Source: AA29 sp041481445
GTDB lineage: Bacteria > Acidobacteriota > Vicinamibacteria > Fen-336
Assembly: GCA_041481445.1 (NCBI GenBank)
Contig: JBGPBV010000013.1
Span: forward strand, 14,735-78,734
DNA: 64,000 nucleotides
Reading direction: 5' to 3'
Of this stretch, positions 31,335 to 38,449 are shown in pieces. The position numbers were made by a program, and so were the translations under genes. Below the pieces are notes generated by a model, which saw only the letters and a list, made by a program, of their open reading frames with translations, had not been told where the DNA came from and did not search any database. Numbering within the stretch: the stretch's first letter is position 1; each line of letters opens with the position of its first letter.

Positions 31335-32174
31335 CTAGGCCATCGGTACCGGAGTGGTCATCGGGCGGGTCTTGGGCCGGCGCCGCGCGACCTCGTCCTC
31401 GCCCTTGTCGGGCGCTCCCTTGTCGGGGGCGGCCTCCGCCGCCCGCGCCTCGCGCAGGCCCCGGCCCGCGATCACCGCGTCCGCCACCCGGCTCGCGAAG
31501 AGCTTGATCGCGCGCAGGGCGTCGTCGTTGCCCGGGATCACGTGGTCGACCTCGTCGGGGTCGCAGTTGGTGTCGACGATGCCGATGACGGGGATCTTGA
31601 GCTTCCGCGCCTCCTGCACCGCGATCGACTCCTTGCGGGTGTCGATCACGAAGACGGCGTCGGGCACGTTCTTCATGCCCTTGATGCCCTTCAGGTTCTT
31701 CTCGATCTTGACCCGCTCCTTCTCGAGCTGGGCCACTTCCTTCTTGGTCAGCCGCTCGTGGCGGCCGTCCGTGGACATGGACTCCAGCTCGCGGAGCCGG
31801 TCGAGGCTCTTGCGGATGGTGACGAAGTTGGTGAGCAGCCCGCCCAGCCAGCGCTCGTTCACGTAGGGCATCCCGCAGCGCTGCGCCTCCTCGGCGATGG
31901 CCTCCTGGGCCTGGCGCTTGGTCCCCACGAACAGGATGGTGCGGCCCTGGCTGGCCAGGTCCTGCGCGTACTGCAGCGCGTCCTGCAGGAGGCGATGCGT
32001 CTTCTGCAGGTCGATGATGTAGATGCCGTTGCGCTCGCCGAAGATGAAGTCCTTCATCTTCGGGTTCCAGCGCTTGGTCTGATGGCCGAAGTGGACTCCC
32101 GCCTCCAGCAGCTCCTTCATGCTGACCGTGGGGGGCCCGCCCTGGGCCTGCGTCGTGTTCACCGTCGTCGACAA
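31335..32174 (-). CDS. rpsB: 30S ribosomal protein S2
   Basis: A 279-residue S2. The conserved blocks MKELLEAGVHFGHQTKRWNPKM (read as LLEAGVHFGHQT), ILFVGTKRQAQEAI, RWLGGLLTNF and PVIGIVDTNCDPD are all present. The C-terminal tail of about 40 residues is charged and rich in alanine and proline. TTG 32174 is the start because AGGAGG lies 5 nt upstream. Confidence 0.96.
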   Translation of the reverse strand: MSTTVNTTQAQGGPPTVSMKELLEAGVHFGHQTKRWNPKMKDFIFGERNGIYIIDLQKTHRLLQDALQYAQDLASQGRTILFVGTKRQAQEAIAEEAQRCGMPYVNERWLGGLLTNFVTIRKSLDRLRELESMSTDGRHERLTKKEVAQLEKERVKIEKNLKGIKGMKNVPDAVFVIDTRKESIAVQEARKLKIPVIGIVDTNCDPDEVDHVIPGNDDALRAIKLFASRVADAVIAGRGLREARAAEAAPDKGAPDKGEDEVARRRPKTRPMTTPVPMA

Positions 32175-32253
32175 ACCGTCCTCCTGATCAGCCGCGGGTC
32201 ACGCCGGACCCGGGGCTTGCCGGCCCCCTCGCGGAGGCTCGAAATGAACGTCG

Positions 32254-32652
32254 TTAACGCTTGCTGAACTGGAAGCGTCGCCGCGCTCCCTTCTGTCCGT
32301 ACTTCTTGCGCTCCTTGATGCGGGCGTCCCGGGTGAGGAAGCCCGCCTTCTTGAGCCGCTTGCGCAGCTCGATGTTGAACTCGCACAGGGCGCGCGAGAT
32401 GCCGTGGCGCAGCGCACCCGCCTGCGAGGCGGGCCCGCCCCCCGTGACGATGGCGAGCACGTCGAACTTCTCGGTCGTCTCCGTGACCGCGAAGGGCTGC
32501 TTGGCCAGCATCTTCAGGGCCTCGTGGCCGCCGAAGTAGTCGTCGAGAGCCTTGTCGTTGAGGCGGACCTCGCCCGTGCCGTTGCGCAGCCGCACGCGGG
32601 CGATGGCCGTCTTGCGCTTGCCGGTCGCGTAGTACTCGATGGGTGTGCTCAA
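32254..32652 (-). CDS. rpsI: 30S ribosomal protein S9
   Basis: A 132-residue S9 with YYATGKRKTAIARVRL at the start, GGGPASQAGALRHGISRAL, and the conserved basic end KKYGQKGARRRFQFSKR whose last arginine reaches the P-site tRNA. Starts at TTG 32652 with AAGGAG upstream, 9 nt after rplM. Confidence 0.97.
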   Translation of the reverse strand: MSTPIEYYATGKRKTAIARVRLRNGTGEVRLNDKALDDYFGGHEALKMLAKQPFAVTETTEKFDVLAIVTGGGPASQAGALRHGISRALCEFNIELRKRLKKAGFLTRDARIKERKKYGQKGARRRFQFSKR

Positions 32653-32661
32653 GCTCTCTCC

Positions 32662-33096
32662 TTACTTCACGGGCGCGGGCTTGGGTTTCTGGGCCTGGTG
32701 CGGATGCGTGCTCCCCGCGTAGACCTTCAGCTTGTGGAACATCGCGCGGCCGAGCTTGCTCTTGGGCAGCATCCCGCGCACCGCCTCTTCGACGAGCCGG
32801 GTGGGATGCTTCTTGCGCACGTCACCCGCGGCCTGCGACTTGAGGCCGCCGAGGTAGAGGGTGTGGTGCCGGTAGAGCTTCCCCGTCTCCTTGCGCCCGG
32901 TGAGATGGACCGCGGCCGCGTTGATCACGATGACGTGGTCCCCGGTGTCGAGGAAGGGCGTGTAGGTCGGCTTGTGCTTGCCGGTCAGGAGGGTGGCCGC
33001 GCGCGTGGCCAGCTTTCCGAGGACCTGGTCTTTGGCGTCGATCACGAACCACTGCCGGTCGCGCTCGTCGGCCTTTGGAATGTAGGTCGGCATCAT
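32662..33096 (-). CDS. rplM: 50S ribosomal protein L13
   Basis: A 144-residue L13 with RQWFVIDAKDQVLGKLAT, YTPFLDTGDHVIVINA, KLYRHHTLYLGGLK and RGMLPKSKLGRAMFHKLKVY (in parts). Two ATGs stand side by side at 33096 and 33093; GGGAG is better spaced for the second. First gene of the operon, behind a strong sigma-70-type promoter. Confidence 0.97.
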   Translation of the reverse strand: MMPTYIPKADERDRQWFVIDAKDQVLGKLATRAATLLTGKHKPTYTPFLDTGDHVIVINAAAVHLTGRKETGKLYRHHTLYLGGLKSQAAGDVRKKHPTRLVEEAVRGMLPKSKLGRAMFHKLKVYAGSTHPHQAQKPKPAPVK

Positions 33097-33137
33097 GCTC
33101 CCAAGGGGGCGCCCGCGGCACCCGATCGCAAACGCCT

Positions 33138-33167
33138 ATCGTAACGGGGGGAGGAGCGTAGTGTCAA
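33138..33167 (-). promoter_or_regulatory. Sigma-70-type promoter of the rplM-rpsI ribosomal operon
   Basis: TTGACA (33167-33162), an 18-bp spacer and TACGAT (33143-33138) read toward rplM. Transcription should begin near 33131, leaving a leader of about 35 nt. This is the best -35/-10 pair seen in the window. Confidence 0.8.
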
Positions 33168-33175
33168 GGCTTTAT

Positions 33176-33191
33176 GGGCGCGCTTGCGCCC
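33176..33191 (-). terminator. Hairpin between the small secreted gene and the rplM promoter
   Basis: GGGCGC (33176-33181) and GCGCCC (33186-33191) enclose a 4-nt loop. It lies downstream of the minus-strand gene at 33288-33626 and just upstream of the rplM -35, so it may insulate the ribosomal operon. No T-run follows. Confidence 0.4.
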
Positions 33192-33287
33192 CGGGGAGGT
33201 GGCCGCGAGATCGTTTAGACCTGAAGGATCTCGCCTGGTCCGGGGATCCCCACCGCGACGACGTCTCTGACGGCCCGGCCCGCCCTC

Positions 33288-33626
33288 CTATTTCTTGGCG
33301 GGGATGGCGTTGTCGACGGTGATGGCGTGCGTGTCCTTGTCGAGCGATCCGGTCAGCGTGACCCGCTTGCCCACGAACGGCTTGAGCTTGGCGTCGAAGA
33401 CGGCGAGGTCGTAGAGCTTGCCGTCCGCCTCGTTGAAGATCTGGGCCTTCGAGCCCCCCTTCATGCACTTCTCGACGCAGGCCAACGTATGGTCCCTGTT
33501 CGCGCCGTGCTGGCCGCAGTGTGTATCGGTAATGAATCCAGTCCACTCGCCCTTGATTCCCTCGGCGGCCCCCGCCACTCCGGCCGCCAGGAGCGCCGCC
33601 ACGGCAAACGCCAGGATCTTCCTCAT
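33288..33626 (-). CDS. Small secreted cysteine-containing protein, function unknown
   Basis: A 112-residue protein with a clear signal peptide (ILAFAVAALLAAGVAGA). The mature part begins GEWTGFITDTHCGQHG and has a second pair of cysteines in ACVEKCMKGG, then a small beta-barrel-like half (KLYDLAVF, GKRVTLTGSLDKDTH). Histidine and cysteine spacing suggests metal or heme binding or disulfides, but no function is known to me. ATG 33626 is preceded by GGAG. It stands alone between nit and the ribosomal operon. Confidence 0.75.
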   Translation of the reverse strand: MRKILAFAVAALLAAGVAGAAEGIKGEWTGFITDTHCGQHGANRDHTLACVEKCMKGGSKAQIFNEADGKLYDLAVFDAKLKPFVGKRVTLTGSLDKDTHAITVDNAIPAKK

Positions 33627-33740
33627 GTCTCCAAGGTCCTCCCGAGGGCCGCCTCGTGCGCGACGGCCTCTCTTCCTTTATGCCAGCACACGACCCGCCG
33701 GTCAACCAATGACTGTTACCGAAGGACACGTTAAATGTCG

Positions 33741-34550
33741 TCAGAGGCGCCGATGGTCGAGGGCGGGTAGCTCGCGGCGGAGGCGCTCCAGGCGGTCGAA
33801 ATCGATCTCGGCCAGCGCGAAGCCAGGCTCGTCGCCGACCTGGGCCACGATCGTGCCCCAGGGGTCGATCACCATCGCGTGGCCGTGCGAGGCCCGCCCG
33901 CGGCCGTGTGCCCCCACTTGCGCGGGGGCGAGCACGTAGGCGAGGTTCTCGATGGCCCGCGCACGCAGGAGGACCTCCCAGTGGTCCTTGCCCGTGCGGT
34001 CGGTGAAGGCGGAGGGGACGGCGAGGATGCGCGCTCCTTCGCGGACCAGGCGCCGATACAGCTCCGGGAAGCGCACGTCGTAGCAGATCGAGAGGCCGAT
34101 GCGGCCGGCGGGGGAGTCGGCGACCACGACGTCCTCGCCGCGCCGGACGGCGCGCGACTCCTTCAGGTGCTCGAGCCCGGGCACGTCGATGTCGAAGAGG
34201 TGGATCTTGCGGTACACGGCCAGGACGGCGCCGTCGGGTCCGAGGAGGACCGACGTGTTGTAGACCCGCGCGTCGCCCTCGATCCGCTCGGGCAGGCTGC
34301 CGAGGAGGAGGGTCAGGCGGTGGCGCCGGGCCTGGTCGGCCATTCGGCGGACCCAGGGACCGTCGAGGGCCTGGGGCTCGGGCACGGGCGTGCCCTCGGA
34401 GCGAAGGAACGCGAAGTTCTCCGGGAGCCCGACCAGGCGCGCGCCGCGCTCCGCCGCCGCCGCGACCAGGCGCTCGGCGGCGTCGAGGTTGCGCTCGACG
34501 TCGGCGGTGGACGTCATCTGGACGGCGGCGGCGAGGACGGTGTCCGCCAT
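33741..34550 (-). CDS. Nitrilase-superfamily amidase (Nit1-like)
   Basis: A 269-residue carbon-nitrogen hydrolase with the full catalytic triad: Glu in LVGLPENFAF, Lys in YRKIHLFD and Cys in GLSICYDVRFPEL. Similarity in style and length is to the Nit1/deaminated-glutathione amidase group, which cleans up damaged glutathione; other omega-amidases cannot be excluded. Its ATG overlaps the stop of nth by one base (TGATG), so repair and metabolite-cleaning genes are coupled. Confidence 0.88.
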   Translation of the reverse strand: MADTVLAAAVQMTSTADVERNLDAAERLVAAAAERGARLVGLPENFAFLRSEGTPVPEPQALDGPWVRRMADQARRHRLTLLLGSLPERIEGDARVYNTSVLLGPDGAVLAVYRKIHLFDIDVPGLEHLKESRAVRRGEDVVVADSPAGRIGLSICYDVRFPELYRRLVREGARILAVPSAFTDRTGKDHWEVLLRARAIENLAYVLAPAQVGAHGRGRASHGHAMVIDPWGTIVAQVGDEPGFALAEIDFDRLERLRRELPALDHRRL

Positions 34551-35329
34551 CAGCGTCGAGGCCGTCTGGTCCGCGCCACTTTCGCGCGCGGGGGCTTGCC
34601 CAGCGCGAAGGCCTGACGCTGCGGCCACCGGCAGAGGGCGAAGGCCGGGCACTGGCCGCAGGACGGCCGCCGGGCCATGCAGATCTTCCGGCCGTGGAAG
34701 ATCAGGAGGTCGGTGGTGCGCGTCCAGCGCGCGCGGGGGACGATCGCCATGAGCTGGCGCTCCACGTCGATCGGGTCGTCGCCCCTGGCGATGCCCAGCC
34801 GATTCGAGACGCGCAGCACGTGGGTGTCGACCGCGATCCCTTCCGCGATGTCGTAGGCGTGGCCGAGCACGACGCTGGCCGTCTTCCGCCCGACCCCCGG
34901 CAGCTCGACCATCGCCTCCATCGAGCGCGGGACCTCGCCGCCGTGGTCGGCGCTCAAGGCGCGCGCACACCCGAGCAGGCTCCTGGCCTTCGCGCGATAG
35001 AAGCCGGTGGACCGGATGATCTCCTCGACGTCCGCGGGCCGCGCCGCGGCCAGGGCCTGCGCGGTCGGGTAGCGGGCGAACAGTGCCGGGGTGACCATGT
35101 TGACCCGCTCGTCCGTGCACTGCGCGGACAGGATCGTGGCCGCCACCAGCTGGAACGGGCTCTGGTAGTGCAGCGCGCAGGTGGCCTCGGGATGCGCCTG
35201 CTCGAGGATGTCCAGGATCCTGCCCGCGCGCTCGGCCAGGACCGCCCGGCGCGAGGGTGCCTTGGGGGCGGCGGCGGACGCAGCCGCCGCGGGCGGGCGG
35301 CGCGTGAGGCGCGGGCGGGAAGACGCCAT
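34550..35329 (-). CDS. nth: Endonuclease III
   Basis: A 259-residue base-excision-repair glycosylase/AP lyase for oxidised pyrimidines. The helix-hairpin-helix and catalytic lysine are in LPGVGRKTASVVL, the catalytic aspartate in IAVDTHVLRV, and the C-terminal iron-sulfur cluster is C-x6-C-x2-C-x5-C (CMARRPSCGQCPAFALC). It has a basic, alanine- and proline-rich extension of about 35 residues at the N-terminus and a basic tail. TAGAAT lies 12 nt before the ATG. Confidence 0.94.
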   Translation of the reverse strand: MASSRPRLTRRPPAAAASAAAPKAPSRRAVLAERAGRILDILEQAHPEATCALHYQSPFQLVAATILSAQCTDERVNMVTPALFARYPTAQALAAARPADVEEIIRSTGFYRAKARSLLGCARALSADHGGEVPRSMEAMVELPGVGRKTASVVLGHAYDIAEGIAVDTHVLRVSNRLGIARGDDPIDVERQLMAIVPRARWTRTTDLLIFHGRKICMARRPSCGQCPAFALCRWPQRQAFALGKPPRAKVARTRRPRR

Positions 35330-35361
35330 GACGTTGGAGCGATTCTAGCGCGCCCGCGGCC

Positions 35362-36462
35362 TCAGCCCGGCCGCGCCAGGCCCGGATACAGCGGGAACAG
35401 CCTGGACTGCGGCCGCGGCGGGTGCAGGCGGCCCAGGCGCACGACCAGGCCACGCACGCCGGCGGCGGGCTCCAGGATCCCGCTCGCCAGCGTCCTCACC
35501 ACCGCCCGGCCGGTGTCGTCGTCCTCGATGGCGGGCTCGAGGCTCTCGGTGCGCCGCACCGGACCGTCGGGCCGCCGCACCTCGACGGTCACCGAGCCCG
35601 CGGCCAGGCCGAACGGACGCAGCCTCCGGACGGCGCGTCCGGCCAGGCCGTCGAGCACGGCCTCCAGGCCTTCACGATCGGTGCGGCGGTCGCGCAGGAC
35701 CGCTTCCTCCTGCACGGCGGTCGGAGGCGCGCTCAGGGCGACTGGCTCTTCGCCCTCGCCGCGCGCCGCCTCCTGCAGACGCTGGGCGGCGGGCGCGCCC
35801 ACGAGCTCCTCGAGCGCGGCCGGCTCCACCGCCGCGACCTCTCCGAGCGTCGTCAGGCCCGCGTTCTCGAGGGCGGCCTCGAGGTGAGGGGGAAGGTCGG
35901 GCAGGAATCGGAGGGGCTGCCGGGCCAGGAACGAGGACTCGTAGCCCGGCAGCACCACGAGCAGGCCGCGCGGGCGGGCCCAGGACGAGGCCACGCGCGC
36001 CCCGAGCCGCGAGGAGGCGAGGCCGAGCGAGGCGTCGAGGCCGAGCCGGCGTTGGAGCTCGTCCTTGATCGCTTCCGCGGCGGGCACGGGAGAGGCGCCG
36101 CCCGGCCCGTCCGGCGTGAGGTCCACGTAGGCCTCGTCGGCCGACGGGCGCTCGACGCGGCGGCTCGCCGCCTGCAGGATGGCCGTCACGTCCTCGCTGT
36201 AGCGCGCGTAGGCCTCGAGGTCGCCGGGACGGAACACGCCAAGGGGACAGGCGCGCCGCGCCGCGGCGAGGGACTGCCCGGCGCGCACGCCCGTCTCCCG
36301 CGCCTCCGCGGAGGCCGCCGCCACCATCCCCGACCCGTCGGGCCGGCCGCCGACGATGACGGGCCGGCCGCGCAGGGACGGATCCAGGCTGCGCTCGACG
36401 GAGACGAGGAAAGGGTCGAGGTCCACGTGCAGGATCCGTCGCGCGTGCTCTCTCGACTTCAC
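35362..36462 (-). CDS. dinB: DNA polymerase IV (Y-family)
   Basis: A 366-residue translesion polymerase. Metal-binding acidic residues are in ILHVDLDPFLVSVE and RPSADEAYVDLT, so the active site looks intact, unlike the inactive ImuB relatives. The family blocks VIVGGRPDGSGMVAAAS and LGLASSRLGARVAS are present, with a little-finger domain in the last 120 residues. Length matches DinB. The start is GTG 36462. Nearby lexA suggests SOS control, although no operator was identified right upstream of this gene. Confidence 0.88.
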   Translation of the reverse strand: MKSREHARRILHVDLDPFLVSVERSLDPSLRGRPVIVGGRPDGSGMVAAASAEARETGVRAGQSLAAARRACPLGVFRPGDLEAYARYSEDVTAILQAASRRVERPSADEAYVDLTPDGPGGASPVPAAEAIKDELQRRLGLDASLGLASSRLGARVASSWARPRGLLVVLPGYESSFLARQPLRFLPDLPPHLEAALENAGLTTLGEVAAVEPAALEELVGAPAAQRLQEAARGEGEEPVALSAPPTAVQEEAVLRDRRTDREGLEAVLDGLAGRAVRRLRPFGLAAGSVTVEVRRPDGPVRRTESLEPAIEDDDTGRAVVRTLASGILEPAAGVRGLVVRLGRLHPPRPQSRLFPLYPGLARPG

Positions 36463-36519
36463 GCCTTCAGTGTAGGCGGTGGTCGCGTCCCCGGAGGTCC
36501 GCGCCCGCGGCGCGCGAGG

Positions 36520-36840
36520 TCAGTGGAGGGGGCCGCGGGGCGGCCCGAACGACTCCTGGTAGAGCCGGAAGTTCTCCTGGAGGGCGGCGATCAGGCCCGG
36601 GATCATCTGGACGGGAACGACCATGCGCGCCCGCACCGGCGCCTTCACGACGTGGGTGGCTTGCGCCTCGTGGATCTCGCGCTCCCCGATCGGGAGCATC
36701 TCGCAGAAGGTCAGGGTGAAATCGAAGGGCGAGTTCTGGATCGAGCAGAAGTTGCTGTAGACCCGCGGGGTCGTATGGTCCTCGTCGGGCACGATCGTGA
36801 AGTTGACGGCCCCGGCGGCGCGCGGCTTCTCGTCGTTCAT
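36520..36840 (-). CDS. DUF3467 family protein
   Basis: A 106-residue cytoplasmic protein matching the DUF3467 pattern: RVYSNFCSIQNSPFDFTLTFCEM, read as YSNF and DFTLTF, followed by ARMVVPVQMIPGLIAALQENFRLY. The family is widespread and has no established function. It sits between lexA and dinB on the same strand with short gaps, so it may be cotranscribed with them. ATG 36840 has GGAG upstream. Confidence 0.8.
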   Translation of the reverse strand: MNDEKPRAAGAVNFTIVPDEDHTTPRVYSNFCSIQNSPFDFTLTFCEMLPIGEREIHEAQATHVVKAPVRARMVVPVQMIPGLIAALQENFRLYQESFGPPRGPLH

Positions 36841-36873
36841 TTGGAGGCTCCGCCCCAGAGTCTAGCGCGCCCG

Positions 36874-37479
36874 TCAGTACTTCCGCAGCACGCCGATGAC
36901 GACGCCGCGGACGCGGATGTCCTCCTCGTCGACGTAGATCGGCTTCATCGCGCTGTTGGCGGGCTGGAGGCGGATGGTGCCGCCGCTCTCGCGGTAGAAC
37001 TTCTTGAGGGTCGCGTTCTCGCCCCCGAGGAGCGCGATCACCATCTCCCCGTCGCGCGCGGACTGGCGGTCCTCGACGATCACGTAGTCGCCGTCGCGGA
37101 TCTGCTCCTCGATCATCGAGTCGCCCTTCACCTGGAGGACGTAGGTCCGGCCCCGGCCCACCATGTCCTCGGGCACGAAGATCGTCTCGGTGGACTCGAT
37201 GGCTTCGATGGGCGTGCCCGCGGCCACGCGGCCGAGCAGCGGCACTTCGACCGCGCGCACCTTGACCTCGGACGGCACCAGCTCGAGGGCGCGGCTCCGG
37301 TTCCAGGCGCGCTTGACGAGCCCCTTCTCCTGGAGGTTCGTGAGGTGCTTGTGCACGGTGGCGAGGGAGCTCAGGCCGAAGTGGTGGCCGATCTCCTCGA
37401 TGGTGGGCGCGTACCCGTGCTCGCCGATGTATCCGCCGAGGTAATCGAGGATTTCCTTCTGGCGCCGGGTGAGGTGCAT
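36874..37479 (-). CDS. lexA: LexA repressor
   Basis: A 201-residue SOS repressor. The winged helix-turn-helix is at residues 1-65 (LTRRQKEILDYLGGYI, GLSSLATVHKHL). The self-cleavage site is A87-G88 in RVAAGTP, with the catalytic serine S121 in VKGDSMIEEQ and lysine K159 in ATLKKFY. ATG 37479 is chosen because GGGAGG lies 6 nt upstream; a TTG two codons earlier is weaker. A direct repeat in its promoter is the likely autoregulatory operator. Confidence 0.96.
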   Translation of the reverse strand: MHLTRRQKEILDYLGGYIGEHGYAPTIEEIGHHFGLSSLATVHKHLTNLQEKGLVKRAWNRSRALELVPSEVKVRAVEVPLLGRVAAGTPIEAIESTETIFVPEDMVGRGRTYVLQVKGDSMIEEQIRDGDYVIVEDRQSARDGEMVIALLGGENATLKKFYRESGGTIRLQPANSAMKPIYVDEEDIRVRGVVIGVLRKY

Positions 37480-37498
37480 GCCCAACCTCCCGTACGGA

Positions 37499-37527
37499 AG
37501 GCTAGGCGAAGATCAGGCGAAAGTCAA
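37499..37527 (-). promoter_or_regulatory. lexA promoter with direct-repeat operator
   Basis: On the minus strand TTGACT (37527-37522) and TAGCCT (37504-37499) are 17 bp apart. Two copies of TTCGCCT (37521-37515 and 37510-37504) lie in and at the edge of the spacer with an 11-bp period. A repeat overlapping the promoter of lexA is the expected place for LexA to bind; the sequence itself is not a known consensus. Confidence 0.5.
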
Positions 37528-38369
37528 TGGGCCGGCTTGCCGACCGACGGAGGCGGCGGCACATCGTGCCGCACGGGATTGATTCGAACGGGGGGAGGGA
37601 CCTGGGCCGGAGGCCGGACCGGCTGGATCGGCTGCGTGTCGCGACGGTGGTTCATGTGCACCGGAGGGAAGGGGTTGTAGGGACCGTAGGCACCGGGGCC
37701 GTACCCGCCGCCGCCGAACACATAAGGATACGGAATTCCCGACGACGGCTCGCTGGCCATGCGGGCCTCCGTCTCGGCCGCCCGCGCGCGGGCTTCGGCC
37801 TCGCGCACACGGGCATCGGCTTCGCGGGCCTGCGCCTCGGCGGCGCGCTCCGCCTGGCGCTCCTGCGCCATGACGACACGCTCCTCAATCCGGGCCTGGC
37901 GCTCTTCGGGAGTCATCCACGTCCCCTCGAACTCGACCAGTCCCCGCGCGCGGTTGGCGTCGGCGGGCGAGAGCCAGCGGTCGGCCATCTGGACGTCTCC
38001 GATCCCGAGGTGGGCGGCCGCGTTCGCGGGGTCGATGGCCAGCACGTGCAGGTAGGCCTCGCGCGCCAGCGTGGCCAGGTCACGGGCCTGGGCCCAGGCC
38101 GCCAGGTTCAGCCAGCCGCGCACGTCCAGAGCGGCGAGCGCGGCCGCCCGCGAGCGATAGACACCGATGTCCGTGGTATTGGACTCGATGCGGGCGATGG
38201 CGCTGAGGGGCAGGGTCAGGCGGCCGGGGCCGACCTCGATGACCACGGCGTCGGCCCGTCTCTCGACGATCTCGCCCTTGATCTCGCCCCCGCTCTTGAG
38301 GAACACCGAATCGGCGTGGGCCAGGGCCGGCGCCAGCGCCAGCAGGAAGACGGCGGCGAAGCGCTTCAT
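37524..38369 (-). CDS. Secreted protein with coiled coil and proline-rich tail, function unknown
   Basis: A 281-residue protein with a signal peptide (FAAVFLLALAPALAHA). The N-terminal part (DSVFLKSGGEIKGEIVE...) looks like a small beta-barrel. A helical, TPR-like stretch follows (AREAYLHVLAIDPANAAAHLGIGD), then a charged coiled coil from about 155 to 205 rich in AEARARAAE-type repeats, and a glycine/tyrosine/proline-rich tail. It is probably periplasmic or envelope-attached. No family is recognised. It ends right at the lexA promoter. Confidence 0.75.
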   Translation of the reverse strand: MKRFAAVFLLALAPALAHADSVFLKSGGEIKGEIVERRADAVVIEVGPGRLTLPLSAIARIESNTTDIGVYRSRAAALAALDVRGWLNLAAWAQARDLATLAREAYLHVLAIDPANAAAHLGIGDVQMADRWLSPADANRARGLVEFEGTWMTPEERQARIEERVVMAQERQAERAAEAQAREADARVREAEARARAAETEARMASEPSSGIPYPYVFGGGGYGPGAYGPYNPFPPVHMNHRRDTQPIQPVRPPAQVPPPVRINPVRHDVPPPPSVGKPAH

Positions 38370-38435
38370 GACATCCCCCCAAGGTCACTATCGGCCTTCT
38401 CCGCGGTGAAATCAACCCTCCCGAGGAGCCGGCCA

Positions 38436-38441
38436 TAGAAT
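38436..38441 (+). promoter_or_regulatory. -10-like TAGAAT 8 nt before the membrane protein start
   Basis: TAGAAT at 38436-38441 precedes ATG 38450 by 8 nt. The spacing predicts a leaderless or nearly leaderless mRNA. No -35 is obvious. Confidence 0.4.
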
Positions 38442-38449
38442 CCTCGCCG

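Noticed and set aside
28173..32267. A very long plus-strand reading frame opposite thrC to rpsB
   Set aside because: It is a shadow of well-identified minus-strand genes in GC-rich DNA; its translation is low in complexity and matches no family.
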